In this document: positions 42,492-50,591 of the stretch, in pieces | How positions within the stretch are numbered: the stretch's first letter is position 1 | Layout of the letters: each line of letters begins with the position of its first letter | DNA from: GWB1-38-13 sp964488535 | GTDB lineage: Bacteria; Patescibacteriota; Microgenomatia; UBA8517 | NCBI GenBank assembly: GCA_964488535.1 | Contig: CAZAUT010000004.1 | Span: 1 to 64,000 of the forward strand | Reading direction: 5' to 3' | DNA: 64,000 nucleotides | Position numbers and translations under genes: made by a program | The notes under the pieces: generated by a model | Told to the model about the DNA's origin: nothing | Databases searched by the model: none | Seen by the model: the letters and a program-made list of their open reading frames with translations, nothing else

Positions 42492-43994
42492 ATGCACTAT
42501 ATCAAACAAATAAGCAATTTATTCCACATCCCCACCTGGTTATTTGTCGTTTTGGTAGGTGTAGTAATTTTCCGTATTCCTACCCTTTTTGAACCGTATT
42601 CGTATGGGGATGAAACAATTTATTTGACACTGGGACAAGGAATAAGGCGGGGGGTAATCTTGTACAAAGACCTGCACGACAACAAACCACCTCTTCTTTA
42701 TCTTACTGCTGCCATTGCCGGAAATATTTTTTGGTTCAAAGTAGTACTTCTGACAACCTCACTTCTTACAGTCACATTGTTTTGGAAATTTACGGAAAAA
42801 TTATATCCAAATATAAAACAATTTCCCATGATATCGACAGTTGTATTCGCGGTTTTAACTACCTTTTCCTTCATGGAAGGAGGCGTTGCAAATGCGGAAA
42901 ATTTCATGATTCTTCCGACTCTACTCGCCTTTTATATTTTACTTAACAGGGGCAATACTTACAAAAATATCTTTATTTCAGGGGTACTTTTGTCTATATC
43001 CACCCTTTATAAAGTTCCTGCGATTTTTGATGTTCCTGCGATAATTTTTTATTGGCTTCTTTTTGTAAAATTCACAAAAAAAGATTTGTCTGCCTTGGCC
43101 AAAAAGACGGGCGTATTGCTTTTGGGGATCGCCACCCCTATTGCCTTAACGTTTTTTTACTACACCCTAAAGGGGGCTTTCTATGAATATTTGGTCGCGG
43201 GATACTTACAAAACTTCGGCTATCTGTCAAGTTGGAGACCGGACGACAAAACAGAGCCGTTTCTGGTTAAAAACGCCCCGCTTCTGATAAGGGCAGGAAT
43301 AGTGTTTATAATCAACGCCTGTCTTTTTACTCTTCGAAAAAAAGTTGATAAAAAATTTCTTTTTCTTGTTTCGTGGATCACATTTGCCGGATTTGCCATA
43401 ACACTTTCCGAAAGGCCGTACCCTCACTACCTTTTGCAGGCAGCTTCACCAATATCTTCTGTTTTTGCACTTCTTTTTACGAGCGTTTCTATGGTCCAGG
43501 TTTATTCTGTTTTGGTCTTGACAATATTTTTCTTTATTCCGATGCATTACCGTTTTTGGCATTACAGAACAAGCTCATATTTGGGAAACTTCATCAGTTT
43601 TGCTGTTGGTAAAACAAATAAAAGTGAGTATTTTGATACTTTCGGCGGGAGAACAAGAGCCAATTACGAAATTGCGGGAATAATATCGCGAATGACAGAT
43701 AAAAACGATCGCATTTTTGTCTGGGAGGACTCGGCACAGGTGTATGCAATATCAGGCCGTCTCCCGGCAATTAAATACACATCGGGATACCATATCACCG
43801 ATTTTTCAACAATAGAAGCCGAAATTTCAAATTTGCAAAAGAACCCGCCGAAAGTTGTCGTAATTTTTCCCTCATCCAATCCCCCACCTGAATTAAACGC
43901 TTTTGTAAAAGGCAGTTACATTCTTTACAAAGAAACAGCGAACTACCAAATATTCAAATACGCTGGAGAATATTCAAGATTTATTATTGAATAA
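42492..43994 (+). CDS. GT39-type membrane glycosyltransferase
   Basis: The 500-residue protein has TM1 at about 15-35 (WLFVVLVGVVIFRIPTLF), the catalytic loop YSYGDETIYLTLGQGIR with a conserved YKDLHDNKPPLLY, and about ten more membrane segments. This DNKPPLLY form is typical of bacterial GT39/GT83 relatives that use polyprenyl-phosphate sugars. A soluble C-terminal part (about 400-500) includes DRIFVWEDSAQVYAISGR. The ATG at 42492 is preferred to an in-frame TTG upstream that lies in repeat DNA. Confidence 0.78.
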   Translation: MHYIKQISNLFHIPTWLFVVLVGVVIFRIPTLFEPYSYGDETIYLTLGQGIRRGVILYKDLHDNKPPLLYLTAAIAGNIFWFKVVLLTTSLLTVTLFWKFTEKLYPNIKQFPMISTVVFAVLTTFSFMEGGVANAENFMILPTLLAFYILLNRGNTYKNIFISGVLLSISTLYKVPAIFDVPAIIFYWLLFVKFTKKDLSALAKKTGVLLLGIATPIALTFFYYTLKGAFYEYLVAGYLQNFGYLSSWRPDDKTEPFLVKNAPLLIRAGIVFIINACLFTLRKKVDKKFLFLVSWITFAGFAITLSERPYPHYLLQAASPISSVFALLFTSVSMVQVYSVLVLTIFFFIPMHYRFWHYRTSSYLGNFISFAVGKTNKSEYFDTFGGRTRANYEIAGIISRMTDKNDRIFVWEDSAQVYAISGRLPAIKYTSGYHITDFSTIEAEISNLQKNPPKVVVIFPSSNPPPELNAFVKGSYILYKETANYQIFKYAGEYSRFIIE

Positions 43995-44179
43995 TGACAC
44001 GTTTCTTGCGTAAGGTTTTCTGCTTTCTTATTACTTTTGACAAAGGATGCTTGTTGCCGATAACGGATCCTCTGAATTTCTTTCACATATGACCAATCTG
44101 CAAACAAAAAGGTCTTTTTCTTTAAGCTTGGAGTTATAATGACAATCTTTCAAAAAGGAAAGAAAAGAAAGTGTGGGCG

Positions 44180-44188
44180 TGGTAAAAT
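44180..44188 (+). promoter_or_regulatory. Extended -10 promoter, near-leaderless
   Basis: TGgTAAAAT ends 9 bases before the ATG at 44198, giving a leader of about 3 bases. Confidence 0.48.
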
Positions 44189-44197
44189 CAAGTTAAT

Positions 44198-44611
44198 ATG
44201 AAAAAGGGAAAAAAAATAAAATCGGTAAAAATGAAAGTTGCCGGGAAGCCTTTTTCGCTTGAACTGAAGAAAAAACTGCAGGCAAAGTCCATCCCTTTTC
44301 TTTACCCGGTAATGGCAGTTATTGCACTAAATATTATTCTGATAATTTTTATTGTTTTATCTTTGGACAAGTTGCCGCCCGAGGTTCCATTATATTACGG
44401 CCTTCCCAGAGGCGAACAGCAGCTTGCGTCTCCAGTCGAACTAATTCTCCCGCTTGCAATATCCAGCGTCTTTATTGGAATAAATGTTATGACTTCCCTT
44501 TTCATCAAACCCGTTTATATAAAAAATATTCTTTCGGTAAGCGGTGTATTTTTCTCCGTAATGGCGATAATTACCGTTGTCAGAATAATAATGGTCGTAT
44601 TGGGAGTTTAA
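44198..44611 (+). CDS. DUF1648-like small membrane protein
   Basis: The 137-residue protein has a strongly basic N-terminal tail (KKGKKIKSVKMKVAGK) and three membrane segments at about 35-57, 80-100 and 112-134. The loop LDKLPPEVPLYYGLPRGEQQL resembles the DUF1648 phrase found in SdpI-type and related proteins. No enzymatic role is known. It precedes the phosphoglycosyl transferase gene by 80 bases and may be cotranscribed. Confidence 0.6.
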   Translation: MKKGKKIKSVKMKVAGKPFSLELKKKLQAKSIPFLYPVMAVIALNIILIIFIVLSLDKLPPEVPLYYGLPRGEQQLASPVELILPLAISSVFIGINVMTSLFIKPVYIKNILSVSGVFFSVMAIITVVRIIMVVLGV

Positions 44612-44690
44612 ACATTAATTTAATACATTACGATCCATTTAAATATCCTGCGTTCTGTATTTGCAGACAGTGTCGGGAAATTTATTTGTT

Positions 44691-45761
44691 ATGAATATTT
44701 TTGAACATATCATACTTCCTTTCTTGGTACCGTTTCTCCTGTCTTATTGGATAACTCCATCTGTAATCAGATTTGCAGAAAAAGCGGGTATTATTGATGA
44801 CCCGTCAAAAAACAAACATCCGAAAGTAATTCACACCCGCCCTACCCCGAGAGGTGGTGGAATCGCTGTCTTTTGGTCAACTTTTATTGGTATTTTAATC
44901 TTTCTTCCTTTAGACAGGCATGTTGCTGCAATACTTATAGGGGCAGCCATATTAACTTTGATGGGGTTTTTGGATGACAAATATAATATTAACCCCTATC
45001 TCAGAATAGGTATTCAGTTTGCAGCTGCGGCCATACCAATCGCTTCAGGCATCGGAATTGGCTTTCTCTCCAACCCTCTGGGGGGTGGCATAATCGACCT
45101 TGCCAATCCGTATTTTTCGATTAATATTTTTGGTGTTTCGAAAAATATTTGGTTTGCAGGCGATGTTTTTGCTCTTTTTTGGATAGTTATACTGATGAAT
45201 TTTCTTAACATGGGAGCTAAAGGTGTTGACGGACAGCTACCCGGTGTTGCCGGCGTTGCTGCACTATCGATTTCCGCGCTTTCTTTAAGATTTTCTGCCG
45301 ACATTACCGAATGGCCTGTTATCATTTTGTCTTTAATTGTTGCCGGGGCCTTTTTTGGCTTTTTGCCGTATAACGCATTTCCGCAAAGAATAATGCCTTC
45401 ATTTTCCGGATCGAATCTGGCAGGATATTATCTTGGAATACTTTCAATTCTTTCTACTACCAAAGTCGGAACCCTGTTGATCGTTTTAGGAATTCCTTTG
45501 ATTGATACGGGCTACACCATTGTCCGCCGGATGGCTTCGGGAAAATCCCCTGTCTGGGGAGACAGAGGACATTTGCACCACAAACTACTGGATCTGGGGT
45601 TGTCTAAAAAACAAGTCTCTTATTTTTACTGGATATCTTCGGGGCTTCTTGGTATTTTTTCGATATTTCTTACCAGTACTTACAAATTGTATACTGTTAT
45701 CGGACTGGTTGCCTTATTGGGAGGATTTTTTATAATTTATTCGAAAAAATCACGCACGTAG
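44691..45761 (+). CDS. MraY/WecA-family polyprenyl-phosphate sugar-1-phosphate transferase
   Basis: The 356-residue protein has about ten membrane segments and the family motifs in order: DDPSKNKHPKVIHTRPTPRGG, FLDDKYNINPYLRIGIQF, NFLNMGAKGVDGQLPGVAGV (catalytic Asp and Asn region) and GDRGHLHHKLLDLGLSKKQV (HLHH motif, typical of WecA/TagO rather than MraY). It transfers a sugar-1-phosphate from a UDP-sugar to undecaprenyl phosphate and so starts a lipid-linked glycan. I take ATG 44691 over a TTG 30 bases upstream. Confidence 0.9.
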   Translation: MNIFEHIILPFLVPFLLSYWITPSVIRFAEKAGIIDDPSKNKHPKVIHTRPTPRGGGIAVFWSTFIGILIFLPLDRHVAAILIGAAILTLMGFLDDKYNINPYLRIGIQFAAAAIPIASGIGIGFLSNPLGGGIIDLANPYFSINIFGVSKNIWFAGDVFALFWIVILMNFLNMGAKGVDGQLPGVAGVAALSISALSLRFSADITEWPVIILSLIVAGAFFGFLPYNAFPQRIMPSFSGSNLAGYYLGILSILSTTKVGTLLIVLGIPLIDTGYTIVRRMASGKSPVWGDRGHLHHKLLDLGLSKKQVSYFYWISSGLLGIFSIFLTSTYKLYTVIGLVALLGGFFIIYSKKSRT

Positions 45762-45835
45762 ACATTGAGAACGTTTAACATCACGGCGGGGACCCTTTCA
45801 GGCAAACGGTAAAAATCAAGAAAAACAACGCCAAT

Positions 45836-46765
45836 ATGACCAATATTCTAATACAGATGATCCGCATCACAAGACCTGTTCACTGGATTAAGAACCTTTC
45901 ATTATTCGCAGCAATCTTTTTTACATCCAAACTCTTTGAACCCAGACTCTTAAATACCGTCTCGATGGCCTTTTTATCCTTCAATTTTGTGACTTCCGCT
46001 TCCTATATTCTCAACGACATAATTGATGCCGAAAAGGACAGAAACCATCCTGTGAAAAAAAACCGCCCTATCGCTTCCGGAAAACTGCCTGTTTATATTG
46101 CTGCAGTGGAAGGACTGTTTCTTTTGCTTCTTGCTTTCGTTTTTTCATATAAACTTAATTTCCTTTTTCACCTCTCGCTCACTGCGTATGTCGTTCTGCA
46201 AATATTGTATAGCACTGTACTCAAAAATATTTCCATACTCGACATCCTTACAATTGCTTTTGGTTTTGTTATAAGAATATATGCCGGAGCTTTTGTCATT
46301 AATGCTCACCTGTCGGTTTGGTTTCTGCTTTGTGTTATCTCGGCTGCACTCTTTCTGGCAGCAGGCAAAAGAAGATCAGAACTGAACATAACGGAATCCA
46401 TCGGCGGTACTACCAGAAAGGCTCTTTCAAAGTACAGCCGGGAACTTCTCAATTCGTATGTAACAATGTTCGGTAACGCCGCCTGGCTTTCGTGGGCTTT
46501 ATTTTCTTTCTTTGAATCTCCCAGGGCTTCACTTGGGATATGGCTTTTTCTGGCAGAGATATCCAAAACAACAACAATCGATAAAATATTGATGTCGACT
46601 ATCCCGATTGCCATCTATGGGATTATGAGGTATGAAAGCATAATCTTCGAAGGAAAAAGCGAAGCTCCGGAAAAGATACTTATCGCGGATAGAGGACTGA
46701 TGATTTCGATCTTTCTCTGGCTGGGGATAGTTTATTGGGTATTTTATGTAGCGGTAGTCCCCTAA
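45836..46765 (+). CDS. UbiA-family prenyltransferase, DPPR-synthase-like
   Basis: The 309-residue protein has about nine membrane segments. The first Asp-rich motif is YILNDIIDAEKDRNHPVKKN followed by RPIASGKLP, and the second region has FLAAGKRRSELNI, the GKRRxE phrase of decaprenyl-phosphate phosphoribosyltransferase (Rv3806c-like). Such enzymes attach phosphoribose from PRPP to a polyprenyl phosphate, the first step to polyprenyl-phosphate arabinose or ribose. Next to GT39 and WecA-type genes this suggests a local supply of lipid-linked pentose donors. A further enzyme pair for the epimerisation is not in the window. Confidence 0.83.
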   Translation: MTNILIQMIRITRPVHWIKNLSLFAAIFFTSKLFEPRLLNTVSMAFLSFNFVTSASYILNDIIDAEKDRNHPVKKNRPIASGKLPVYIAAVEGLFLLLLAFVFSYKLNFLFHLSLTAYVVLQILYSTVLKNISILDILTIAFGFVIRIYAGAFVINAHLSVWFLLCVISAALFLAAGKRRSELNITESIGGTTRKALSKYSRELLNSYVTMFGNAAWLSWALFSFFESPRASLGIWLFLAEISKTTTIDKILMSTIPIAIYGIMRYESIIFEGKSEAPEKILIADRGLMISIFLWLGIVYWVFYVAVVP

Positions 46766-46777
46766 GATGCCTCTAGG

Positions 46778-47647
46778 TTAATTTGTCAACTTTCCTGCCT
46801 GCGAAGCCGAAGATGTTGACGTTTTCTCGACTACTTTTGCATATTGGCTTGTGATCCATCCGATAACGTCTTTTTTAAGGCTGATCTTAAACCAGTCTCC
46901 ATCCTTGTCCTCTTCAAGCAAAGAATATTCCTCTCCCGGTTTTACCTGACCAATCTCTTTCGCTGAAGATGAAGCGCTTTCTCTTACTCTTAAAAAACCA
47001 GTCGGGGTTGAAAGAATTTTTACAATTTTTTCTACCGGTTTTTGTTCTTCTTTGATAACCTGCGGTTTAGCCTCTTCTTTCGAAAGTTTTACAATGGCGA
47101 TTAATTTTAAACCTTTCTTAACATCAACTTTTATTGAACGTTCTTTATAACCATTAAGGGAAAGTCTCAGGATGTTTTCCCCTAAAGATACGGAGCCTGA
47201 GGTGTAGGGTGTGGTTCCGACGCTGACGGAATTAATTTCCGTTTTAACATTATCCGGATCTGTTACGATCATAATGCCAACCGAATCGTCCGACGACAAC
47301 TTCTCGAAAGACAGAATTTCTCCCTCTGTTTGGTCTTCGTTTAATCCGAAATATCTTCTCACCACAGTTTCGACACCGGAAACAAGATTAATTTTTTCCT
47401 CAAAAGCCGGAAGCGGTTCCCCGAAAGTATCGGGTATAAGCCTGAGCGTAAACTCTCCCGGTTTTCTTATCGATGAGTAGGGAGTTCTCCCCACCTCTTC
47501 ACCGTTGATATAAACGGTGGATGCAGGACTTGTTTCCACCAAAAGACCTCCCGCTTTCGGAGTAACAAAGTTAAATACCGCGAGGATAACGCCCGTAACG
47601 GCAAAGACTACTAAAAGCATGCTGAAAACCAATCTCGTCCTGTTCAT
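46778..47647 (-). CDS. Membrane-anchored PEGA and SH3-domain protein
   Basis: The 289-residue protein has a signal anchor at about 7-28, a PEGA domain at about 33-95 (GGLLVETSPASTVYINGEEV, then GRTPYSSIRKPGEFTLRL), a second PEGA-like domain at about 123-180 (VTDPDNVKTEINSVSVGTTP, LGENILRLSLNGY) and a bacterial SH3 domain at about 208-272 (GFLRVRESASSSAKEIGQVK, DGDWFKISLKKDVIGWITSQ). PEGA and SH3 domains bind surface or cell-wall glycans, so it is likely a wall-associated surface protein. It is convergent with the UbiA gene. Confidence 0.82.
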   Translation of the reverse strand: MNRTRLVFSMLLVVFAVTGVILAVFNFVTPKAGGLLVETSPASTVYINGEEVGRTPYSSIRKPGEFTLRLIPDTFGEPLPAFEEKINLVSGVETVVRRYFGLNEDQTEGEILSFEKLSSDDSVGIMIVTDPDNVKTEINSVSVGTTPYTSGSVSLGENILRLSLNGYKERSIKVDVKKGLKLIAIVKLSKEEAKPQVIKEEQKPVEKIVKILSTPTGFLRVRESASSSAKEIGQVKPGEEYSLLEEDKDGDWFKISLKKDVIGWITSQYAKVVEKTSTSSASQAGKLTN

Positions 47648-47732
47648 TCTATAGGGTATTCTTAAATATTAAATCAAGACTATAAGTTAGTACACTACTG
47701 CTAACCGAGGATTGTATCAAAGAAACTGAGGC

Positions 47733-47761
47733 TTGACAACACAAAACGATATCTATAATAT
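47733..47761 (+). promoter_or_regulatory. Promoter of the hsp20 unit
   Basis: TTGACA (47733-47738) with TAATAT (47756-47761) at 17 bases, or TATAAT (47754-47759) at 15 bases. Transcription would begin inside the CIRCE operator just downstream, giving a leader of about 260 bases. Confidence 0.7.
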
Positions 47762-47764
47762 ATT

Positions 47765-47791
47765 TTAGCACTCGGATAACGTAAGTGCTAA
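47765..47791 (+). promoter_or_regulatory. CIRCE operator (HrcA-binding site) of hsp20
   Basis: TTAGCACTC, nine bases, AAGTGCTAA: one mismatch to the CIRCE consensus TTAGCACTC-N9-GAGTGCTAA. It overlaps the expected transcription start, where HrcA represses heat-shock genes. Confidence 0.85.
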
Positions 47792-47800
47792 TGCACTTAC

Positions 47801-47880
47801 TAGGGTAAAAGAGTAAAAAGGTAAAAGAGTAAAAGTTTAAAAATAATATTTTTACCTTTTCACCCTCTCGCTCTTTTACT
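47801..47880. repeat. Tandem GGTAAAAGAGTAAAAA repeats in the hsp20 leader
   Basis: GGTAAAAGAGTAAAAA and GGTAAAAGAGTAAAAG are followed by the inverted TTTTTACCTTTTCACCCTCT with CTCTTTTACTCT, so the two halves can pair. Further downstream CCCTCC (about 47959) and GGAGGG (48004-48009) also pair around an AAGCAAAGCTT segment. Confidence 0.75.
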
Positions 47881-48027
47881 CTGAGAGTTTTGGGGTTTGC
47901 CCTTCCAAAGCTCGATATTAAAAAAAATAATATTTTAAGGTTAATTAATATAATTGGACCCTCCTACGCATAAGCAAAGCTTAAGATTGGATCAAAAAGC
48001 TACGGAGGGCGAAGGGGGGTGATACAT

Positions 48028-48432
48028 ATGGCCGATTTAGTAAAACGTGATCCTTTCAGAAGCTTGTTTTCTTTTCCACGCTGGATGGACGATTTTGATG
48101 ATCTGTCTTTTTCCGCTCAGCGCGGTCTTAAGGTCCATGAAACAGACAAAGACATTGTTGTCGAAGCCGTTGTTGCCGGAGTTCCGGCGGGCGACGTTGA
48201 TATAAACGTTGACGACGGCGTCTTGACAATAAAGGCCGAAAGGTCGGAGGAAACTAAAAAGAAGGGTCTGTATAAATCATCGTCTTATCAGTATTACTAC
48301 ACATGCGCCCTTTCGGGTGGTGCTTGGGACAAGGCTGATGCGGATTTTGAAGACGGAGTTGTGACAATCACCATTCCAAAAACAGAAGCTGCAAAACCGA
48401 GAAAAATTACAGTAAAGGCGAAGGGAAAATAA
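48028..48432 (+). CDS. Hsp20/alpha-crystallin small heat-shock protein
   Basis: The ATG at 48028 follows AAGGGGGG by 8 bases; the GTG nine bases earlier lies in that ribosome-binding site. The 134-residue protein has an N-terminal DPFRSLFSFPRWMDDF and the alpha-crystallin domain: DIVVEAVVAGVPAGDVDINV, DDGVLTIKAERSEE, YYYTCALSGGAWDKADADF, EDGVVTITIPK. The C-terminal IxI anchor is weak (PRKITVKAKGK). It holds unfolding proteins in an ATP-independent way. A promoter with CIRCE 240 bases upstream indicates HrcA control shared with groESL. Confidence 0.92.
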   Translation: MADLVKRDPFRSLFSFPRWMDDFDDLSFSAQRGLKVHETDKDIVVEAVVAGVPAGDVDINVDDGVLTIKAERSEETKKKGLYKSSSYQYYYTCALSGGAWDKADADFEDGVVTITIPKTEAAKPRKITVKAKGK

Positions 48433-48475
48433 CAAGATATTAAGATACTAAGATATTGAGATATTAAGATATCGG
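48432..48475. repeat. AGATATTA octad repeat
   Basis: Five tandem octads AGATATTA, AGATACTA, AGATATTG, AGATATTA, AGATATCG start at the hsp20 stop codon. A similar octad array starts at the valS stop (62068). Confidence 0.85.
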
Positions 48476-48654
48476 GCGAAAGCGAAAAGGTAAGAGTTGT
48501 ATGTAGAAAAGGTAGAAATGGTAAAAAAGTATCCAGAACTGGAAAGTGGTTAATGGGCAAAAGAAAGTAGTTAAAGAAATTAGAAAATTGAAAACAAATT
48601 TCTAATTTCCTTTTTCAATTACTGTTTTCAAATTTCCAACAACATTTTTCGTTG

Positions 48655-48683
48655 AAAAACTCCACCCATGCGGTGGGGTTTTT
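48655..48683 (+). terminator. Rho-independent terminator
   Basis: AAAAACTCCACC (48655-48666), loop CATGC and GGTGGGGTTTTT (48672-48683) form a 12-bp hairpin with one G-U pair and a T-run. It works for either strand, ending the hsp20 transcript and isolating the tRNA gene. Confidence 0.85.
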
Positions 48684-48717
48684 CATTTGGTTAAAGATAA
48701 TGTAAAATATACTCCGT

Positions 48718-48791
48718 GGCCGGATGGTGAAGTGGCCTAACACGACGGTCTGCAAAACCGTTACTCGCGGGTTCAACTCCCGCTCCGGCCT
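48718..48791 (+). tRNA. tRNA-Cys (GCA)
   Basis: The acceptor stem pairs GGCCGGA (48718-48724) with TCCGGCC (48784-48790), with discriminator T at 48791. The anticodon loop CTGCAAA gives GCA at 48752-48754, and the T arm reads GCGGG-TTCAACT-CCCGC. CCA is not encoded. A -10-like TAAAAT (48703-48708) lies just upstream. U73 is the normal discriminator for cysteine. Confidence 0.95.
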
Positions 48792-48903
48792 CAAGAAATT
48801 TATCTTACTTCTTTATTTTTTACTCTTTGAAGAGAATCAAGAGTGTTGTTTTCAAATTTTTCTTCTCCTACCATACCAATAGTAATTATAATAGTCTATC
48901 CCT

Positions 48904-49119
48904 TTATTCCAATTCGTCCCTCAACTTCTCTCCTTCAAACGGAAGTTTGAACATTGGGGCAAGAAGGCAGACATCAAAAAGAGCTGTAAAAAACGGCAAA
49001 AGGCCGATTACAACAAGAACAGGTGAAACAAAAAGTCCCATCGCCGTTATCAACGAACCGCCCAAAAAACGAACTGTTCTTCCGTCGCCTGACGCCATGT
49101 ACTTAAGAATTTTTTTCAT
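48904..49119 (-). CDS. DUF2892/YgaP-like small membrane protein
   Basis: The 71-residue protein begins MKKILKYMASGDGRTVRF and has two membrane segments (about 20-36 and 38-54) with FTALFDVCLLAPMFKLPFEG, which matches the YgaP-type DUF2892 domain that usually reads GxCPLY at this place. A lone Cys is kept. It may be involved in sulfur or thiol chemistry, as in YgaP, but that role depends on a rhodanese partner not present here. Confidence 0.7.
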   Translation of the reverse strand: MKKILKYMASGDGRTVRFLGGSLITAMGLFVSPVLVVIGLLPFFTALFDVCLLAPMFKLPFEGEKLRDELE

Positions 49120-49447
49120 ATTCCTCTTCTCTATTAATAACGAATGTTCGGTGTGTTTACAGATCGCACTTAATTTACGATGGAACCAATGGACCTAAAG
49201 TTTAATATATAGTTTATTCAAAATACAGAGCTGAAAACGGTAAGACACGGTTATATTAAGTTGTCCCTTTTATTGACCTCGTCGAAATGTTTGCGTATAT
49301 TCCAAAACCATGTAGGCTGTGTACAACCAGACAACCCGCGTATTCTAATCTCATTGTCCATAATGCGAAACTGTTTCACTCAGGAAGTCAAAAAAAATCA
49401 AAAAACCTATGTTTCACCCTTTGAATCCCGCCGTGGTGTCTAATTTC
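49120..49447. other. Gap without recognised features
   Basis: About 330 bases without a credible gene, tRNA or promoter that I can support. A TTTGAATCCCGCC near 49421 looks like a tRNA T loop but has no pairing arm. Confidence 0.5.
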
Positions 49448-49448
49448 A

Positions 49449-49639
49449 ACCAGAGCATCTAAGTCGTCTTAAAAAGACAACTCCGCCTCTGGTCTTTTTG
49501 TAAAGCGTGAAATTTGCTTTTTGGCATTTCACAGAGTATAATGGCGGTATCTCGCAGCATATGCGGGATTTTTTGTTGAGTAGACCGGTATGTCATTTGA
49601 GAATACCGTCTTAACAATTCCGTCGGGTTTTTACCCGAC
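49449..49639 (+). other. Row of five hairpins upstream of an M23 peptidase gene
   Basis: Hairpin 1: ACCAGAG/CTCTGGT (49449-49455 with 49487-49493) enclosing GTCTT/AAGAC (49466-49478). Hairpin 2: GTGAAAT/ATTTCAC (49507-49513 with 49526-49532). Hairpin 3: ATCTCGC/GCGGGAT (49549-49555 with 49563-49569) followed by T6. Hairpin 4: CGGTAT/ATACCG (49586-49591 with 49603-49608). Hairpin 5: GTCGGGT-TTTT-ACCCGAC (49622-49639). This density of stems in 190 bases suggests a structured leader or small RNA. I do not recognise the ydaO or any other wall-gene riboswitch in it. Confidence 0.5.
49549..49574 (+). terminator. Intrinsic terminator or attenuator
   Basis: ATCTCGC, loop AGCATAT, GCGGGAT, then a run of six T. 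It lies in the middle of the hairpin row, so it could attenuate transcription into the peptidase gene. Confidence 0.6.
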
Positions 49640-49685
49640 ATTCTGTTTATTCAAGCATCTTAAGGAAGAGTTATAAACGGAAATC

Positions 49686-49709
49686 TCCCCAAAGAAGGAA
49701 TTTTGGGGA
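49686..49709 (+). promoter_or_regulatory. Hairpin presenting the ribosome-binding site of the peptidase gene
   Basis: TCCCCAAA (49686-49693) pairs with TTTGGGGA (49702-49709). The loop holds GAAGGA, the only Shine-Dalgarno-like sequence, and the ATG follows 2 bases after the stem. Folding would shorten the effective distance from 12 bases. Confidence 0.55.
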
Positions 49710-49711
49710 CT

Positions 49712-50428
49712 ATGATAAAAGTTACTCTAAATCTCCCTGCCAAGCGAAGGTTGGAACTTGTAGTGATAAGAAGCCGTTTGGCTAACCAAGAAACACCCCT
49801 GTTTCCGAATTTCGGGGAAGTTTTGCGTTTTCGAAAAGGAAGTAAGCTCTCAAGAATCTTCAGGCATATTTTTGAAAACAAGAAGATTCAAAAAGTACTC
49901 GGAATAAATTTAGCTATCACTTTCCTGACCACATCTTTAATGCAATTTCCAAAAGAAAACACTTTCGATAACACATATGAGGTCACAACCCAGGCACCGT
50001 TCGTTATAGAGACGGTGTCCAGTGTCCGTTATCCTCTTGATAAGATAAGCATTACACAAGGGTATAAAATGTTTCACCCGGGTATCGATTTCGACGGTAT
50101 AACTGGCGATCCGGTATACCCAATTATGAACGGAAAAGTCCTGGCAATAAACTACTCGAAATATGCATACGGCAATGCTGTTTTGATTAATCACGGAAGT
50201 GAAATTACTTCTTTATACGCCCATTTATCCAAAATCAATGTCGTTGCAAACCAGGAGGTCGATACGCATACGATTATTGGAGAAATGGGGGCAACAGGGC
50301 GTTCATTCGGAGACCATCTGCATTTGGAAATTAGGGACAGCGGAAATCCCATTAATCCAATGAGCATACTTCCAAAAAACAACCAGCGGTATGAAAGACA
50401 AGAAATATTGGCAACGGCTGTTCGGTGA
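49712..50428 (+). CDS. M23-family (LytM) metallopeptidase
   Basis: The 238-residue protein starts with a basic segment (LPAKRRLELVVIRSRLANQE), a weak hydrophobic stretch (about 65-80, INLAITFLTTSLMQF) and ends in a LytM domain: ITQGYKMFHPGIDFDGITGD (HxxxD zinc site), GNAVLINHGSEITSLYAHLS and SFGDHLHLEIRDSGNPINPM (HxH). It cuts peptidoglycan cross-links. The hydrophobic stretch may anchor it in the membrane. The leader has a row of hairpins and an RBS hairpin, so control after transcription start is likely. Confidence 0.85.
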   Translation: MIKVTLNLPAKRRLELVVIRSRLANQETPLFPNFGEVLRFRKGSKLSRIFRHIFENKKIQKVLGINLAITFLTTSLMQFPKENTFDNTYEVTTQAPFVIETVSSVRYPLDKISITQGYKMFHPGIDFDGITGDPVYPIMNGKVLAINYSKYAYGNAVLINHGSEITSLYAHLSKINVVANQEVDTHTIIGEMGATGRSFGDHLHLEIRDSGNPINPMSILPKNNQRYERQEILATAVR

Positions 50429-50591
50429 CAAAAATACCACACATTTTGATGTTTGACAAATATCGAATGCACCAAGTCTTTGTATACAACCTCTTAAATT
50501 GTAAATTTATCTTTCACTAAACATACTTATTCTCAAATGCTTTGTTATTATTCAACAAGTGTGTTGACTTGTTTTTACCTTGGTGTACACA

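Noticed and set aside
48827..49198. 123-codon frame on the plus strand after tRNA-Cys
   Set aside because: It overlaps the DUF2892-like gene on the other strand and has a low-complexity Ser/Asn start.
49410..49436. TTTGAATCCCGCC considered as the T arm of a tRNA
   Set aside because: No complementary arm, no anticodon stem and no acceptor stem around it.
49261..49443. 60-codon open frame in the gap before the hairpin row
   Set aside because: TTG start, no ribosome-binding site, no recognisable protein pattern.
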